From an uncultured Collinsella sp. (GTDB lineage: Bacteria > Actinomycetota > Coriobacteriia > Coriobacteriales > Coriobacteriaceae): 64,000 bases of DNA. Numbering within the stretch: the first letter of the stretch is position 1; every line of letters starts with the position of its first letter. Under the pieces are notes generated by a model. The model saw nothing but the letters and a program-made list of their open reading frames with translations. It was not told the DNA's origin and ran no database searches. Both the position numbers and the translations under genes were made by a program. The stretch covers positions 62,001 to 126,000 of the forward strand of contig UQIE01000003.1 of the NCBI GenBank assembly GCA_900541065.1, in the 5' to 3' direction. Of the stretch, positions 50,939 through 59,894 are shown one piece after another.

Positions 50939-52501
50939 ATGGCATTCGTTTCGCTCGCCATCATCGCACTCGTGGCCTTTGCGAGTCCTTTTATCGCCTC
51001 GGCGATTCCCGGAAAACCTGTTCCCGAGACGGTCTTTTTGCTCGTGCTCGGCGCGGTGCTGGGACCCCATATGCTCGGCGTCATCCATGTAGATGCTGAG
51101 GTCTCGCTTGTGTCCGAGCTGGGCCTGGCCTTTTTGTTCCTGCTTGCCGGCTTTGAGATCGACCCCAAGAGCATCACGGGCGTCGAGGGGCGCTACGGCT
51201 TGGCGACGTGGGCCGTCACGTTTGGTATCGCCTGGCTTGCCGTGCGCTTTACCCCGTGGTTCTCGGTCAGTCATTTCGACGGTATCGCCGTGACGCTTGC
51301 CCTCACTTCGACGGCGCTCGGCACGCTCGTGCCCATCATGCGTGAGCGCTCGCTCACTGGCACGCGTGTGGGCGACTCGATTCTCGCGTATGGCACCTGG
51401 GGTGAGCTCGGCCCTGTGCTCGCCATGTCGGTGCTGCTGTCTGCCCGCACTGGCATCCAAACGCTCGTAATCCTTGGCTTGTTTGCGGTGGTTTGCGTGT
51501 TGCTGGCTGTGGTCCCAAGCCGCTCCAAGCGTGTCGGCAGCCGCTTCTTTGCGTTTGTCGAGGAACGCGCCGATACCACGTCGCAGACCTTCGTGCGCCT
51601 GACGGTGCTCATCCTGGTCACACTCGTGGCGTTCTCGGCCGTCTTTGATCTCGACATCGTGTTGGGTTCTTTTGCCGCCGGCTTTGTCTTGCGCTATATC
51701 ATCCCCGAGGGCAACCATACGCTCGAGACCAAGCTCGATGGCCTGGCCTACGGCTTTTTGATTCCGGTATTCTTTACCGTATCGGGCGCAAAGATCGATC
51801 TGACGGCCGTGGCGTCGCGCCCGGGTCTGCTCGTGGGCTTTATCATGGCGTTGTTGATTATTCGTGCCGTGCCCATTCTTATTTCTATGAGCATTTGTCC
51901 TGCGACGCGCGATGTGTCGGCGTATGGTCGCATTACCGTGGCCCTGTACTGCACCACGGCCCTGCCGATCATCGTTGCCGTGACAAGCGTTGCCGTCAAC
52001 GCGGGCGCGCTGTCGCAAGATATCGCGTCGGTCATGGTTGCCGCCGGTGCCATCACGGTGTTCTTGATGCCGTTGCTCGCGCAGCTCTTCTACCGCGTGG
52101 TCGACGCCGCGCCGGTCGCCGCCGTGGCAGAAGTTGCCGAGCATCCATCCGATGCGCTCGACATCCTGCGCGCCCATCACGATTTGGCGAGCCTGCTCGC
52201 ACGTGAGCACGAGCTGCTGACTTCGCATGGTCATGGTCGCGTATTCGAGGGCTTGCCTACGCTCGATACGATTGCCGAGCGTCTTTCCGCCGAGGCGGCG
52301 AGCGGCCACATCGATGCCCGCATCGTGGACGCGGCGCATCTTCTTGCCGATAAGACCTATGGTGATGAGGTCGACCCGTCCGAGCTGACCCCGCGCGAGC
52401 GTCGCCGCCTGGAGCGTGCCAAGCTCGCCGTGCGCGAATACCGCCGCCGCATGCTGGAGCTCTATGCGCGCGATGAAGCCCAGGACGACGACGGCAGGTA
52501 G
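50939..52501 (+). CDS. CPA2-family cation:proton antiporter
   Basis: 520 residues. Residues 1-390 hold about twelve hydrophobic segments of a Na+(K+)/H+ exchanger: GLAFLFLLAGFEIDPKSI (family TM segment with conserved acidic residue), LTSTALGTLVPIMRE, and GSFAAGFVLRYI. The C-terminal ~110 residues are cytosolic and highly charged, rich in Arg/Glu (REYRRRMLELYARDEAQDD). Ion specificity is not predictable. No TrkA-N regulatory domain is recognised. Confidence 0.87.
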   Translation: MAFVSLAIIALVAFASPFIASAIPGKPVPETVFLLVLGAVLGPHMLGVIHVDAEVSLVSELGLAFLFLLAGFEIDPKSITGVEGRYGLATWAVTFGIAWLAVRFTPWFSVSHFDGIAVTLALTSTALGTLVPIMRERSLTGTRVGDSILAYGTWGELGPVLAMSVLLSARTGIQTLVILGLFAVVCVLLAVVPSRSKRVGSRFFAFVEERADTTSQTFVRLTVLILVTLVAFSAVFDLDIVLGSFAAGFVLRYIIPEGNHTLETKLDGLAYGFLIPVFFTVSGAKIDLTAVASRPGLLVGFIMALLIIRAVPILISMSICPATRDVSAYGRITVALYCTTALPIIVAVTSVAVNAGALSQDIASVMVAAGAITVFLMPLLAQLFYRVVDAAPVAAVAEVAEHPSDALDILRAHHDLASLLAREHELLTSHGHGRVFEGLPTLDTIAERLSAEAASGHIDARIVDAAHLLADKTYGDEVDPSELTPRERRRLERAKLAVREYRRRMLELYARDEAQDDDGR

Positions 52502-52575
52502 CCAACGCCGTCGCGGAAAATGCATCCCAGAATCCGCGTCCAGAGTGGGACATAGTTTCCGAAAGAAAGCCCTGA

Positions 52576-52623
52576 GGGAAGCTGCGCCCCGTTCTGAGCT
52601 GAAATACCGGGACGCAGCTTCCC
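52576..52623. repeat. Long hairpin downstream of the antiporter gene
   Basis: GGGAAGCTGCGCCCC (52576-52590) and GGGACGCAGCTTCCC (52609-52623) form a 15-bp stem with one mismatch and an 18-base loop. A second hairpin, the likely terminator, follows at 52637. May be a regulatory or repeat structure. Confidence 0.55.
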
Positions 52624-52636
52624 CTGCAAGCAGAAC

Positions 52637-52678
52637 AAGGCGCGCTGCCTGCGGTTGACGCAGACAGCGCGCCTTTTG
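52637..52678 (+). terminator. Terminator of the antiporter gene
   Basis: AAGGCGCGCTGCCTGCG (52637-52653) and CGCAGACAGCGCGCCTT (52659-52675), 17-bp stem with one mismatch, loop GTTGA, followed by TTTTG. Confidence 0.8.
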
Positions 52679-52719
52679 CGTTGGGCCTCGTTGAGGTTCG
52701 AAGTCGTGGCTTGCGACCT

Positions 52720-53469
52720 TTAGGAGCGGGCGGCTCCGTCGACGGGGAGCACGGCGCCCGTGACATAGGAGGACATGTCGCTCGCTAGGAAAACGAAGGC
52801 GTTGGCGACGTCCTCGGGCTCGCCCATGCGACCCAGCGGAATGGTGGCGATGATGGGCTTGATGACCTCTTCGGGCAGGTTGGCGACCATATCGGTCTTG
52901 GTCACGCCGGGTGCGACGGCATTGACGCGAATGCCCATGGGGGCGAGCTCGCGCGAGAGCGACTGGACCATACCGTTGACGGCAAACTTGGACGTGGGAT
53001 AGCCAACGCCGGAGGGCTGACCGTACTTGGCGACCATCGAACTCGTGGTGGTGATGGTGCCGCCATGACCTGCCTCGGTCATGATCTTGGCGGCTGCCTG
53101 GTGACCATTAAAGACGGCGACGACGTTGAGGTCCATAACGTTGGCGAACTCCTCGGCCGTGTAGTCCAAAAGGGGCGAGCGCTGGGAGATGCCGGCATTG
53201 TTGACGACTGTATCCAAGCCGCCCATGTCGGCTGCGGCCTGGGTAAAGGCCTCGGTCACGGCTTCGAGCGAGGTGAGGTCGCAGGAGCGGCCCCAGACCT
53301 TTGCGTCGGGATAGGCGGCTGTCAGCTTCTCAACGGCCGCGTCGGCAGTCTCCTGGCGCGAGCCAAAGACGGTGACGGCAGCGCCTTCCTCGATAAAACG
53401 GCAGGCGATGGCATAGCCGATGCCGCGCGTGCCTCCGGTGACGATTGCTTTCTTGCCCTCGAGCAACAT
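52720..53469 (-). CDS. Short-chain dehydrogenase/reductase (FabG-like)
   Basis: 249-residue NAD(P)-dependent oxidoreductase of the SDR superfamily. Cofactor motif TGGTRGIGYAIA, NNAGIS motif, catalytic Ser in TTTSSMVAKYG and the Tyr-Lys pair in GVGYPTSKFAVNGM; the C-terminal FLASDMSSYVTGAVLPVDGA is typical. It resembles 3-oxoacyl-ACP reductases, but no other fatty acid genes are nearby, so the substrate is open. Start ATG 53469 follows GAGAGGAAG. Confidence 0.9.
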   Translation of the reverse strand: MLLEGKKAIVTGGTRGIGYAIACRFIEEGAAVTVFGSRQETADAAVEKLTAAYPDAKVWGRSCDLTSLEAVTEAFTQAAADMGGLDTVVNNAGISQRSPLLDYTAEEFANVMDLNVVAVFNGHQAAAKIMTEAGHGGTITTTSSMVAKYGQPSGVGYPTSKFAVNGMVQSLSRELAPMGIRVNAVAPGVTKTDMVANLPEEVIKPIIATIPLGRMGEPEDVANAFVFLASDMSSYVTGAVLPVDGAARS

Positions 53470-53618
53470 GGTGCTTCCTCTCTTCGCGGGCGGACATTCG
53501 CAGCACAGCGTAGCGGTAGCCGGAATCGGCCGCGTTTGCATATCGGTGAACGGTAGTCCGCGTTACCGATGAGCGGCTCGCGCAAATATGCTCTGCCGTT
53601 GTGCTTAGGGCAGGTGAC

Positions 53619-53652
53619 AAAAGGGCTCCCGTCCCACATCGGACGGGAGCCC
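53619..53652 (-). terminator. Terminator of hom
   Basis: GGGCTCCCGTCC (53623-53634) and GGACGGGAGCCC (53641-53652) with T-run TTTTG on the minus strand. Located just after the homoserine dehydrogenase stop. Confidence 0.85.
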
Positions 53653-53683
53653 TCAAGGCGCGTATTGCTAGGCGAGCGTTGGG

Positions 53684-55027
53684 CTAGTTCGCCATGACGC
53701 CTTCTGTCCAGGCCTCGACGTCCTCGATGCGCAGGACGTTGGCGACCTCGGCCACGCAGTCGACGCTGGCAAGCTCGGCGGCGGCAGCCTGGACGTCCTT
53801 CTCGAGCGCGCGGTGCGTTAGGAAGATGACCGAGCAGGCATCGCTGACGCCCGACTTGCCGTCCTCGACCTGGTTGATGAGCGAGATCGAGATGTTGTGC
53901 TTGGCAAAGATATCGACCGTCTCGGACAGGGCACCCACGCGGTCGGCGACCTTCAGGCGTACATAGTACTTGGTCTGGAGCTCGTCCATGGGCTTAAAGG
54001 CGAGGTTGTGGCCATAGGGCTCAATCTCGGGCAGCGGAGCCACGCCGCGGCTGATCTGCTCGGAGAGCGACAGGATGTCGCCCACGACGGCGCTCGCGGT
54101 GGGGAAGGAGCCTGCGCCGGCACCGTAGAACATGGTCTCGCCCACGGCGTCGCCTACCACGTAGACAGCGTTCATGGCGCCGTTGACCTGGGCAAGCATG
54201 TGGTCGGCGGGGATCAGCGTGGGATGCACGCGGACGTCGACGCCGGCTTCGGTGTTGCGTGCGATGCCCAGCAGCTTGATGGTGTAGCCGAGCTCGCGGG
54301 CCTGGGCAATGTCCTCGGCGCCGATGGTACGGATACCCTGCTGGTAGACATCGTCGGTGGTCACGCGGGTGCCAAAGCCGATGGAAGCGAGGATTGCCGT
54401 CTTGCTGGCGGCGTCGAAGCCGTCGACGTCGGCGGACGGGTCGGCCTCGGCATAGCCCTTTGCCTGGGCGTCGGCGAGCACGTCAGCGTAATCGGCGCCC
54501 TCGGCGTCCATGCGCGACAGGATGTAGTTGGTGGTGCCGTTGAGAATGCCAGCGATGGTCAGGATCTTGTTGCCCACCAGGTCGTGCTCGAGCGTGCTGA
54601 CAATGGGGATGCCACCGCCGCAGCTGGCCTCGCACTTAATCTGCACGCCGCACGCGCGCGCCTTCTCGGCGAGCGTCTCGACATGACGGCCCAGCAGGGC
54701 CTTGTTGGCAGAGACGACGTGCTTGCCGTTCTCGAAGGCGGTGGTGAAGATTTCGGTTGCGGGGTGCTCGCCGCCGATGAGTTCGACAACGATGTCGACG
54801 GCGGGGTCGGTGACGACGTCGTGCCAGTCACTCGTAAAGGCCTCGCGCTCAATGCCTGCCGCCTCGGCCTGCTCCCAAGCAAGCGCGCAGGCGCGGGTCA
54901 GCTTAAGGTCGATGCCGTAGGCTGCCAGGTACTCATCGTGGTGGCTCTTGATCAGACGGGCCACGCCGCCGCCGACGGTTCCCAGACCGATCAGACCGAC
55001 GTTCACGGTGCGCAGGGGTTCGCTCAT
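53684..55027 (-). CDS. hom: Homoserine dehydrogenase
   Basis: 447-residue enzyme reducing aspartate semialdehyde to homoserine, branch point for threonine and methionine. Seen: the NAD(P) loop VGLIGLGTVGGGVA, VVELIGGEHPA, VVSANKALL, the family motif ILNGTTNYILS, GYAEADPSADVDGFDAASK and a C-terminal ACT domain (KYYVRLKVADRVGALSETV) for feedback control, probably by threonine. Length is normal. No other aspartate pathway genes are adjacent. Confidence 0.96.
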   Translation of the reverse strand: MSEPLRTVNVGLIGLGTVGGGVARLIKSHHDEYLAAYGIDLKLTRACALAWEQAEAAGIEREAFTSDWHDVVTDPAVDIVVELIGGEHPATEIFTTAFENGKHVVSANKALLGRHVETLAEKARACGVQIKCEASCGGGIPIVSTLEHDLVGNKILTIAGILNGTTNYILSRMDAEGADYADVLADAQAKGYAEADPSADVDGFDAASKTAILASIGFGTRVTTDDVYQQGIRTIGAEDIAQARELGYTIKLLGIARNTEAGVDVRVHPTLIPADHMLAQVNGAMNAVYVVGDAVGETMFYGAGAGSFPTASAVVGDILSLSEQISRGVAPLPEIEPYGHNLAFKPMDELQTKYYVRLKVADRVGALSETVDIFAKHNISISLINQVEDGKSGVSDACSVIFLTHRALEKDVQAAAAELASVDCVAEVANVLRIEDVEAWTEGVMAN

Positions 55028-55279
55028 AGATAGCTCCTTCGTGCATCTTATGGATGGATTAACCGCTTAAAGGTTGAGTGCATTCTAGCGTGAACCGAGG
55101 GCGCGTGCTCGCCAGGCAACAGGAGTCGCACAAAACGGCACCCCCGAAACGCTGCGGAAACATTGGAAACATGCTCGCTACAAACGGAACTCCGTAACAA
55201 ACTGTCAACGTTTGCGCCATAAGGTTTGCTCCGTACCGCAAGACGGCCGCGCTGCGGCCAGCGAAAAAAGGGGGACACC

Positions 55280-55475
55280 ATGTTTAGCATCAACAACGTA
55301 CTTAACCGCAGGAGTTTCCTTGTCGGAGCCACGCTTATTTTTGCCCCGATCTATTACACCCCAGCGTCCGTTTTGCTCAAGAACGCCAAGGACATGAGCT
55401 ACGACATGACACTAATGGGTGTCGACGGCATGGACAGCCTATGTGATCCAGGACGGCAAGTACATCGCTTCCTAA
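55280..55475 (+). pseudogene. Remnant of a second livJ-like binding protein gene
   Basis: Three pieces of a LivJ paralog are joined. First a start (MFSINNVLNRRSFLVGA, similar to the Arg-Arg signal region of LivJ), then an internal block (IFAPIYYTPASVLLKNAKDM, then GVDGMDS) matching intact LivJ at 56470-56570. In another frame AYVIQDGKYIAS-stop (to 55475) matches LivJ's C-terminus AYVITDGKYVQA. About 300 residues are missing and the last junction is frameshifted. An ATG at 55280 follows AAAAGGGGGA, so a short peptide could still be made. Confidence 0.8.
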
Positions 55476-55531
55476 GTGCGCATAAAGCACGACCGGTGAG
55501 GCTGTTTTATTCAGGGCAGGGACGCCTGTAA

Positions 55532-55746
55532 CAGAATGGAAACATTACTTTTACATAATAAAGTGGCTAAACTGCATAAAACAATAGAAATACGCATAAT
55601 TATGGATAAATGAACAAATCCAAAGAAAAGTTAAAATAATCGCCACTTTTCTCAACTAAAGCGTCTACTATTTTGCGAACGCCGAACACGGCGAAGGATG
55701 GCCTGTCGGGTTACCGAAACCCGACGAGATTTGAGAGGAGAGCCGC
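55532..55746 (+). promoter_or_regulatory. AT-rich promoter region of the liv operon
   Basis: Markedly AT-rich stretch (55550-55670), unlike the rest of the window, with several TAAAAT/ATAAT-like hexamers. TGGAAACATT here also occurs near 55163 upstream of the livJ remnant, suggesting the promoter was duplicated with it. The ribosome-binding site GAGAGGAGAG precedes livJ. Confidence 0.5.
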
Positions 55747-56934
55747 ATGTCGAGCCTCACCGGTAAGTCGTTGAACCCTGTTATGAATCGCAGGAGCGTT
55801 ATCGCGAGCGCAGCAGGTCTGGGGGCGATGTCCATTCTAGCTGGCTGCTCCTCCAACGGCGGCGACAGCGGTTCCGCTTCGGGCGACGCTTCGTTTAAGA
55901 TCGGCACCATCGGCCCGCTGACCGGCGCCAACGCGTCCTACGGCAAGTCCGTTACCCAGGGTGTCGAGCTTGGCTGCAAGGATTTCTCGACCAAGGAGCT
56001 GCCGCTTGCCAGCAAGGCCGAGGATGACCAGGCCGATGGCGAGAAGGCCGTCAACGCCTTCAACACCCTGCTCGACTGGGGCATGCAGGCCCTCGTCGGC
56101 CCGACCACCACGGGTGCGTCGGTTGCCGTTGCCGCCGAGTGCGGTAACGACCCCAAGACGTTCATGATCACCCCGTCCGCGTCCTCCGAGGACGTCACCG
56201 ACGGCAAGGATTGCGTCTTCCAGGTTTGCTTCACCGACCCCAACCAGGGTGTCAACGCTGCCAAGTTCCTGGCGCAGAAGTATGCGGACGAGAAGTTCGT
56301 GCTGTTCTATAACTCCGGCGACGCCTATTCTTCGGGCATCGCAGATTCCTTTAAGGCCCAGGCCGCTGAGTCCAAGCTCGAGATTGTTGACGAGGAGACC
56401 TTTAAGGACGACTCCGCCACGAGCTTTACCAACCAGCTGACCAAGGCCAAGCAGGCCGGCGCCACCATGATCTTTGCGCCGATCTACTACACGCCGGCGT
56501 CCGTCCTGCTCAAGAACGCCAAGGACATGGGCTACGACGTCAAGATGATGGGCTGCGACGGCATGGACGGCATCCTGGGCGTTGAGGGCTTCGATACCTC
56601 TCTTGCCGAGGGCCTGCTGCTCATGACCCCGTTCTCCGCTGACGACGAGAAGAACGCCGACTTCGTCAACGCTTACAAGGATAAGTACGGCGATACCCCC
56701 GACCAGTTTGCCGCCGACGCCTACGACGGCGTGCACGCGGTGGCCGAGGCCGTCAAGGAGGCCGGTCTTGGTGTCGACGCCGATCCGACCGAGGTCGCCG
56801 AGAAGCTGTCCAAGGCTATGCTCAAGATTACCGTTGACGGTCTGACCGGCAAGCTCACCTGGAACGATAAGGGCCAGGTCCAGAAGGAGCCCACGGCGTA
56901 CGTCATCACCGACGGCAAGTACGTGCAGGCCTAA
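55747..56934 (+). CDS. livJ: Branched-chain amino acid ABC transporter substrate-binding lipoprotein
   Basis: 395 residues. An N-terminal signal with NRRSVIASAAG and lipobox ILAGC, with acylated Cys near residue 34, followed by a Gly/Ser linker and a periplasmic-binding-protein type I fold (FKIGTIGPLTGANASYG at the start, GPTTTGASVAVA, VLFYNSGDAYSSG, YGDTPDQFAADAYDGVHA). It captures leucine, isoleucine, valine or related amino acids. First gene of livJHMGF; an attenuator-like hairpin separates it from livH. Confidence 0.93.
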   Translation: MSSLTGKSLNPVMNRRSVIASAAGLGAMSILAGCSSNGGDSGSASGDASFKIGTIGPLTGANASYGKSVTQGVELGCKDFSTKELPLASKAEDDQADGEKAVNAFNTLLDWGMQALVGPTTTGASVAVAAECGNDPKTFMITPSASSEDVTDGKDCVFQVCFTDPNQGVNAAKFLAQKYADEKFVLFYNSGDAYSSGIADSFKAQAAESKLEIVDEETFKDDSATSFTNQLTKAKQAGATMIFAPIYYTPASVLLKNAKDMGYDVKMMGCDGMDGILGVEGFDTSLAEGLLLMTPFSADDEKNADFVNAYKDKYGDTPDQFAADAYDGVHAVAEAVKEAGLGVDADPTEVAEKLSKAMLKITVDGLTGKLTWNDKGQVQKEPTAYVITDGKYVQA

Positions 56935-56966
56935 TTGGCCGCCTTACATAGAGCGGTTTTGATCCC

Positions 56967-56996
56967 AAGCAGGGGAGGTTTTGGCCTTCCCTGCTT
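56967..56996 (+). terminator. Attenuator-like hairpin between livJ and livH
   Basis: AAGCAGGG-G-AGG (56967-56978) with CCT-T-CCCTGCTT (56985-56996), loop TTTTGG. Partial termination here would give more binding protein than permease. A smaller AGGGAC/GTCCCT hairpin follows near 57008-57026. Confidence 0.6.
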
Positions 56997-57073
56997 GCTT
57001 GGTATCTAGGGACAGTGTAACGTCCCTGTTTCATACATTAACTGGAAACCTATTCGAAAGGGGGATGTGGAAC

Positions 57074-57955
57074 ATGACGGTCTTTATCCAATACCTGGTC
57101 AACGGCCTGTCCATGGGCAGCGTCTACGCCATCATCGCGTTGGGCTACACCATGGTCTACGGTATCGCCAAGATGCTGAACTTCGCTCACGGCGATGTCA
57201 TCATGGTCGGTGCCTATGTCTCGTTCTGCGCCACGTCGTATCTCGGCCTCCCGGGCTGGGCATCTGTAGTTCTCTCTTGTGTGGTCTGCACGGTTCTCGG
57301 TGTTCTCATTGAGGGTCTGGCCTATAAGCCGCTGCGCCAAGCAGGCCCGCTGGCCGTTCTGATCACGGCCATCGGCGTGTCTTACTTCCTGCAGAACGCC
57401 GCGCAGCTTCTGTGGGGCGCCACGCCCAAGAACTTCACTTCGCTCGTCACCTTCCCGGTGCCGGAGTTCTTGGCCAAGTTTAACGTAAGCGCCGTCTCGC
57501 TCGTCACCATCGTCGCCTGCCTGGTTATCATGGCCGGCCTGATGTTCTTTACAGGTAAGACCAAGATGGGCAAGGCCATGCGCGCTGTGTCCGAGGACAA
57601 GGCCGCCGCTCAGCTCATGGGCATCAACGTCAACCGCACCATCTCGATGACGTTCGCCATCGGCTCCGCCCTTGCCGCCATCGCCGGTGTTCTCCTGTGC
57701 TCCTACTCGCCGGTCCTGCAGCCCACCACGGGCGCCATGCCTGGCATCAAGGCCTTCGATGCTGCCGTTTTCGGCGGCATCGGCTCCATCCCCGGTGCCT
57801 TTGTCGGTGGCATTCTCATCGGCATCATCGAGGCGATGGCGCAGGCCTACATTTCCACGAGCCTTGCCAACTCCATCGTCTTTGGTGTTTTGATCATCGT
57901 CCTGCTCGTCAAGCCTGCCGGCCTCTTGGGCAAGTACGTCCCCGAGAAGGTGTAG
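57074..57955 (+). CDS. livH: Branched-chain amino acid ABC transporter permease LivH
   Basis: 293-residue membrane permease with about eight hydrophobic segments. LivH signatures: LVNGLSMGSVYAIIALGYT, the MLNFAHGDVIMVGAY motif, and the cytoplasmic EAA-like loop GKAMRAVSEDKAAAQLMG(I)N that contacts the ATPases. Start ATG 57074 follows AAAGGGG by nine bases; ATG 57065 is too close to it. Part of livJHMGF. Confidence 0.93.
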   Translation: MTVFIQYLVNGLSMGSVYAIIALGYTMVYGIAKMLNFAHGDVIMVGAYVSFCATSYLGLPGWASVVLSCVVCTVLGVLIEGLAYKPLRQAGPLAVLITAIGVSYFLQNAAQLLWGATPKNFTSLVTFPVPEFLAKFNVSAVSLVTIVACLVIMAGLMFFTGKTKMGKAMRAVSEDKAAAQLMGINVNRTISMTFAIGSALAAIAGVLLCSYSPVLQPTTGAMPGIKAFDAAVFGGIGSIPGAFVGGILIGIIEAMAQAYISTSLANSIVFGVLIIVLLVKPAGLLGKYVPEKV

Positions 57956-57964
57956 GTGAGCGTT

Positions 57965-59044
57965 ATGAAGTTTCTTAAAGACAAACAGACGCGTCACGAC
58001 TTTGTTACGTATGCCATGTGCCTTGTGGCGTTCGCCATCGTGTTCTTTATGCAGTCTAACCACATGATCCCGCGTATGATTGCCGGTCAGCTGGTTCCCA
58101 TCACGGCCTATATCGTCATGGCCATCTCCCTTAACCTCGTCGTCGGCATCGCAGGCGACCTGTCGCTGGGCCACGCGGGCTTTATGAGCGTCGGTGCCTA
58201 CACGGGCATCGTCACCGCGGTCGCCCTTGAGAGCGCCGTTCCGTCCGATCCGATGCGTCTGATCATCAGCATTTTGGTCGGCGCTATCGCCGCTGGCATC
58301 TTGGGCTTCTTGATCGGTATCCCGGTCCTGCGCCTGAGCGGCGACTATCTGGCCATTGTGACCCTGGCTTTTGGCGAGATCATCAAAGAGGTCGTCACCT
58401 GCCTCATTGTGGGCGTCGATTCCCGCGGCCTGCATGTGATCTTTAACATCACGGGTAACTCTACGATCGACGACCTGCACCTGCTCGAGGACGGCACCGC
58501 CATCATCAAGGGCGCGCAGGGCGCATCGGGCGTGTCGACCTATTCGACCTTCCTTGCCGGCGCAATCCTGGTTATGGTCGCGCTCGTGATTGTGCTCAAC
58601 CTGGTTCGCAGCCGTACCGGTCGTGCCATTATTGCCGTGCGCGACAACAAGATCGCTGCCGAGTCTGTGGGCATCTCCGTCACCCAGTACCGCATGATCG
58701 CCTTCGTGGTTTCCGCTGCCCTCGCCGGTGCTGCCGGAGCCCTGTTCGGCGGTAACTTCTCGCAGCTTTCCGCCACTAAGTTCGACTTCAATACGTCCAT
58801 CCTCATTCTGGTGTTCGTGGTCCTGGGCGGCCTGGGCAACATGCGCGGCTCCGTTATCGCCGCGGCGCTGCTCACGGTGCTCCCCGAGCTGCTCCGTCAG
58901 TTCTCGGACTACCGCATGCTCATCTACGCCATCGTGCTGATCTTGGTCATGATCTTTACCAACAACCCGCAGCTCAAGGCGTTCTTCGGTCGCGTCAAGG
59001 ACCGCTTTGCTTCCAAGAAGGAGGTGGCAGCCGATGCCCAGTAA
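57965..59044 (+). CDS. livM: Branched-chain amino acid ABC transporter permease LivM
   Basis: 359-residue permease with about nine hydrophobic segments. Signatures: LNLVVGIAGDLSLGHAGFM (LivM NLxxGxxGxxSxGHA), and the coupling loop RTGRAIIAVRDNKIAAESVG. ATG 57965 follows AGGTGAG by four bases; GTG 57956 directly after the livH stop is possible. Its end overlaps livG by 11 bases. Confidence 0.93.
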   Translation: MKFLKDKQTRHDFVTYAMCLVAFAIVFFMQSNHMIPRMIAGQLVPITAYIVMAISLNLVVGIAGDLSLGHAGFMSVGAYTGIVTAVALESAVPSDPMRLIISILVGAIAAGILGFLIGIPVLRLSGDYLAIVTLAFGEIIKEVVTCLIVGVDSRGLHVIFNITGNSTIDDLHLLEDGTAIIKGAQGASGVSTYSTFLAGAILVMVALVIVLNLVRSRTGRAIIAVRDNKIAAESVGISVTQYRMIAFVVSAALAGAAGALFGGNFSQLSATKFDFNTSILILVFVVLGGLGNMRGSVIAAALLTVLPELLRQFSDYRMLIYAIVLILVMIFTNNPQLKAFFGRVKDRFASKKEVAADAQ

Positions 59045-59894
59045 GTTTGAGTTCAACAAGGGCAAGATGGTCCCGTATCCTTCTGGCGCCATCGTTCCCG
59101 ACCGCGACCTGGGTCAGCGCCCGGCACTCGAGTGCATCCACCTGGGCATTGAGTTCGGTGGCCTTAAGGCAGTCGACGACTTTAGCCTGACTATCGGCAA
59201 GACCGAGATCGCCGGTCTGATCGGCCCCAACGGTGCCGGTAAGACCACGGTCTTCAACCTGCTCACCAAGGTGTATCAGCCCACGCACGGCACCATCCTA
59301 CTCGACGGTGAGGACACCTCGGGCAAGTCGGTCTATCAGGTCAACCGCATGGGTATTGCCCGTACATTCCAGAACATTCGCCTGTTCAACACCATGACGG
59401 TGGAGGACAACGTCAAGGTCGGTCTGCACAATCAGGAGCGCTACTCCGGTTTTGAGGGCGTGCTGCGCCTGCCGACGTACTGGAAGCACGAGAAGGCTGC
59501 TCACGAACGCGCCATGGAGCTGCTGTCCATCTTTGATATGGAGCATCTGGCAAACGAGCAGGCCGGATCGCTGCCTTACGGCGCTCAGCGTCGTCTGGAG
59601 ATCGTTCGCGCGCTTGCCACCAACCCCAAACTGCTGCTGCTCGACGAGCCTGCCGCAGGCATGAACCCGTCCGAGACCGCCGAGCTCATGGAGAACATTG
59701 TTAAGATTCGCGACACCTTTGGTATCGCCATCATGCTTATTGAGCACGACATGTCGCTCGTCATGAATATTTGCGAGGGTATCTGCGTGCTTAACTTTGG
59801 CAAGGTCATCGCCAAGGGCACGGCCGAGGAAATCCAGAACAACGACGCCGTTATCGAGGCGTATCTGGGCAAGCAGGATAAGGGGGAGAACTAA
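59034..59894 (+). CDS. livG: Branched-chain amino acid ABC transporter ATPase LivG
   Basis: 286-residue ATPase. Walker A GPNGAGKTTVFNLL, the family motif TFQNIRLFNTMTVEDNV, the signature loop LPYGAQRRLEI, Walker B LLLLDEPAAGMNP and the switch His in LIEHDMSLVM. About 40 extra N-terminal residues precede the domain. Start ATG 59034 (MPSKFEF) follows AAGGAGG within the livM end. Pairs with LivF. Confidence 0.95.
   Translation: MPSKFEFNKGKMVPYPSGAIVPDRDLGQRPALECIHLGIEFGGLKAVDDFSLTIGKTEIAGLIGPNGAGKTTVFNLLTKVYQPTHGTILLDGEDTSGKSVYQVNRMGIARTFQNIRLFNTMTVEDNVKVGLHNQERYSGFEGVLRLPTYWKHEKAAHERAMELLSIFDMEHLANEQAGSLPYGAQRRLEIVRALATNPKLLLLDEPAAGMNPSETAELMENIVKIRDTFGIAIMLIEHDMSLVMNICEGICVLNFGKVIAKGTAEEIQNNDAVIEAYLGKQDKGEN

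Noticed and set aside
50573..52525. 650-codon open frame antisense to the antiporter and into purL
   Set aside because: His/Arg-rich shadow translation spanning two genes on its way; no ribosome-binding site or family.
57050..59092. 680-codon open frame antisense to livH and livM
   Set aside because: Opposite strand of two well-conserved permease genes; low-complexity His/Asp/Gly-rich translation typical of a GC-rich shadow frame.
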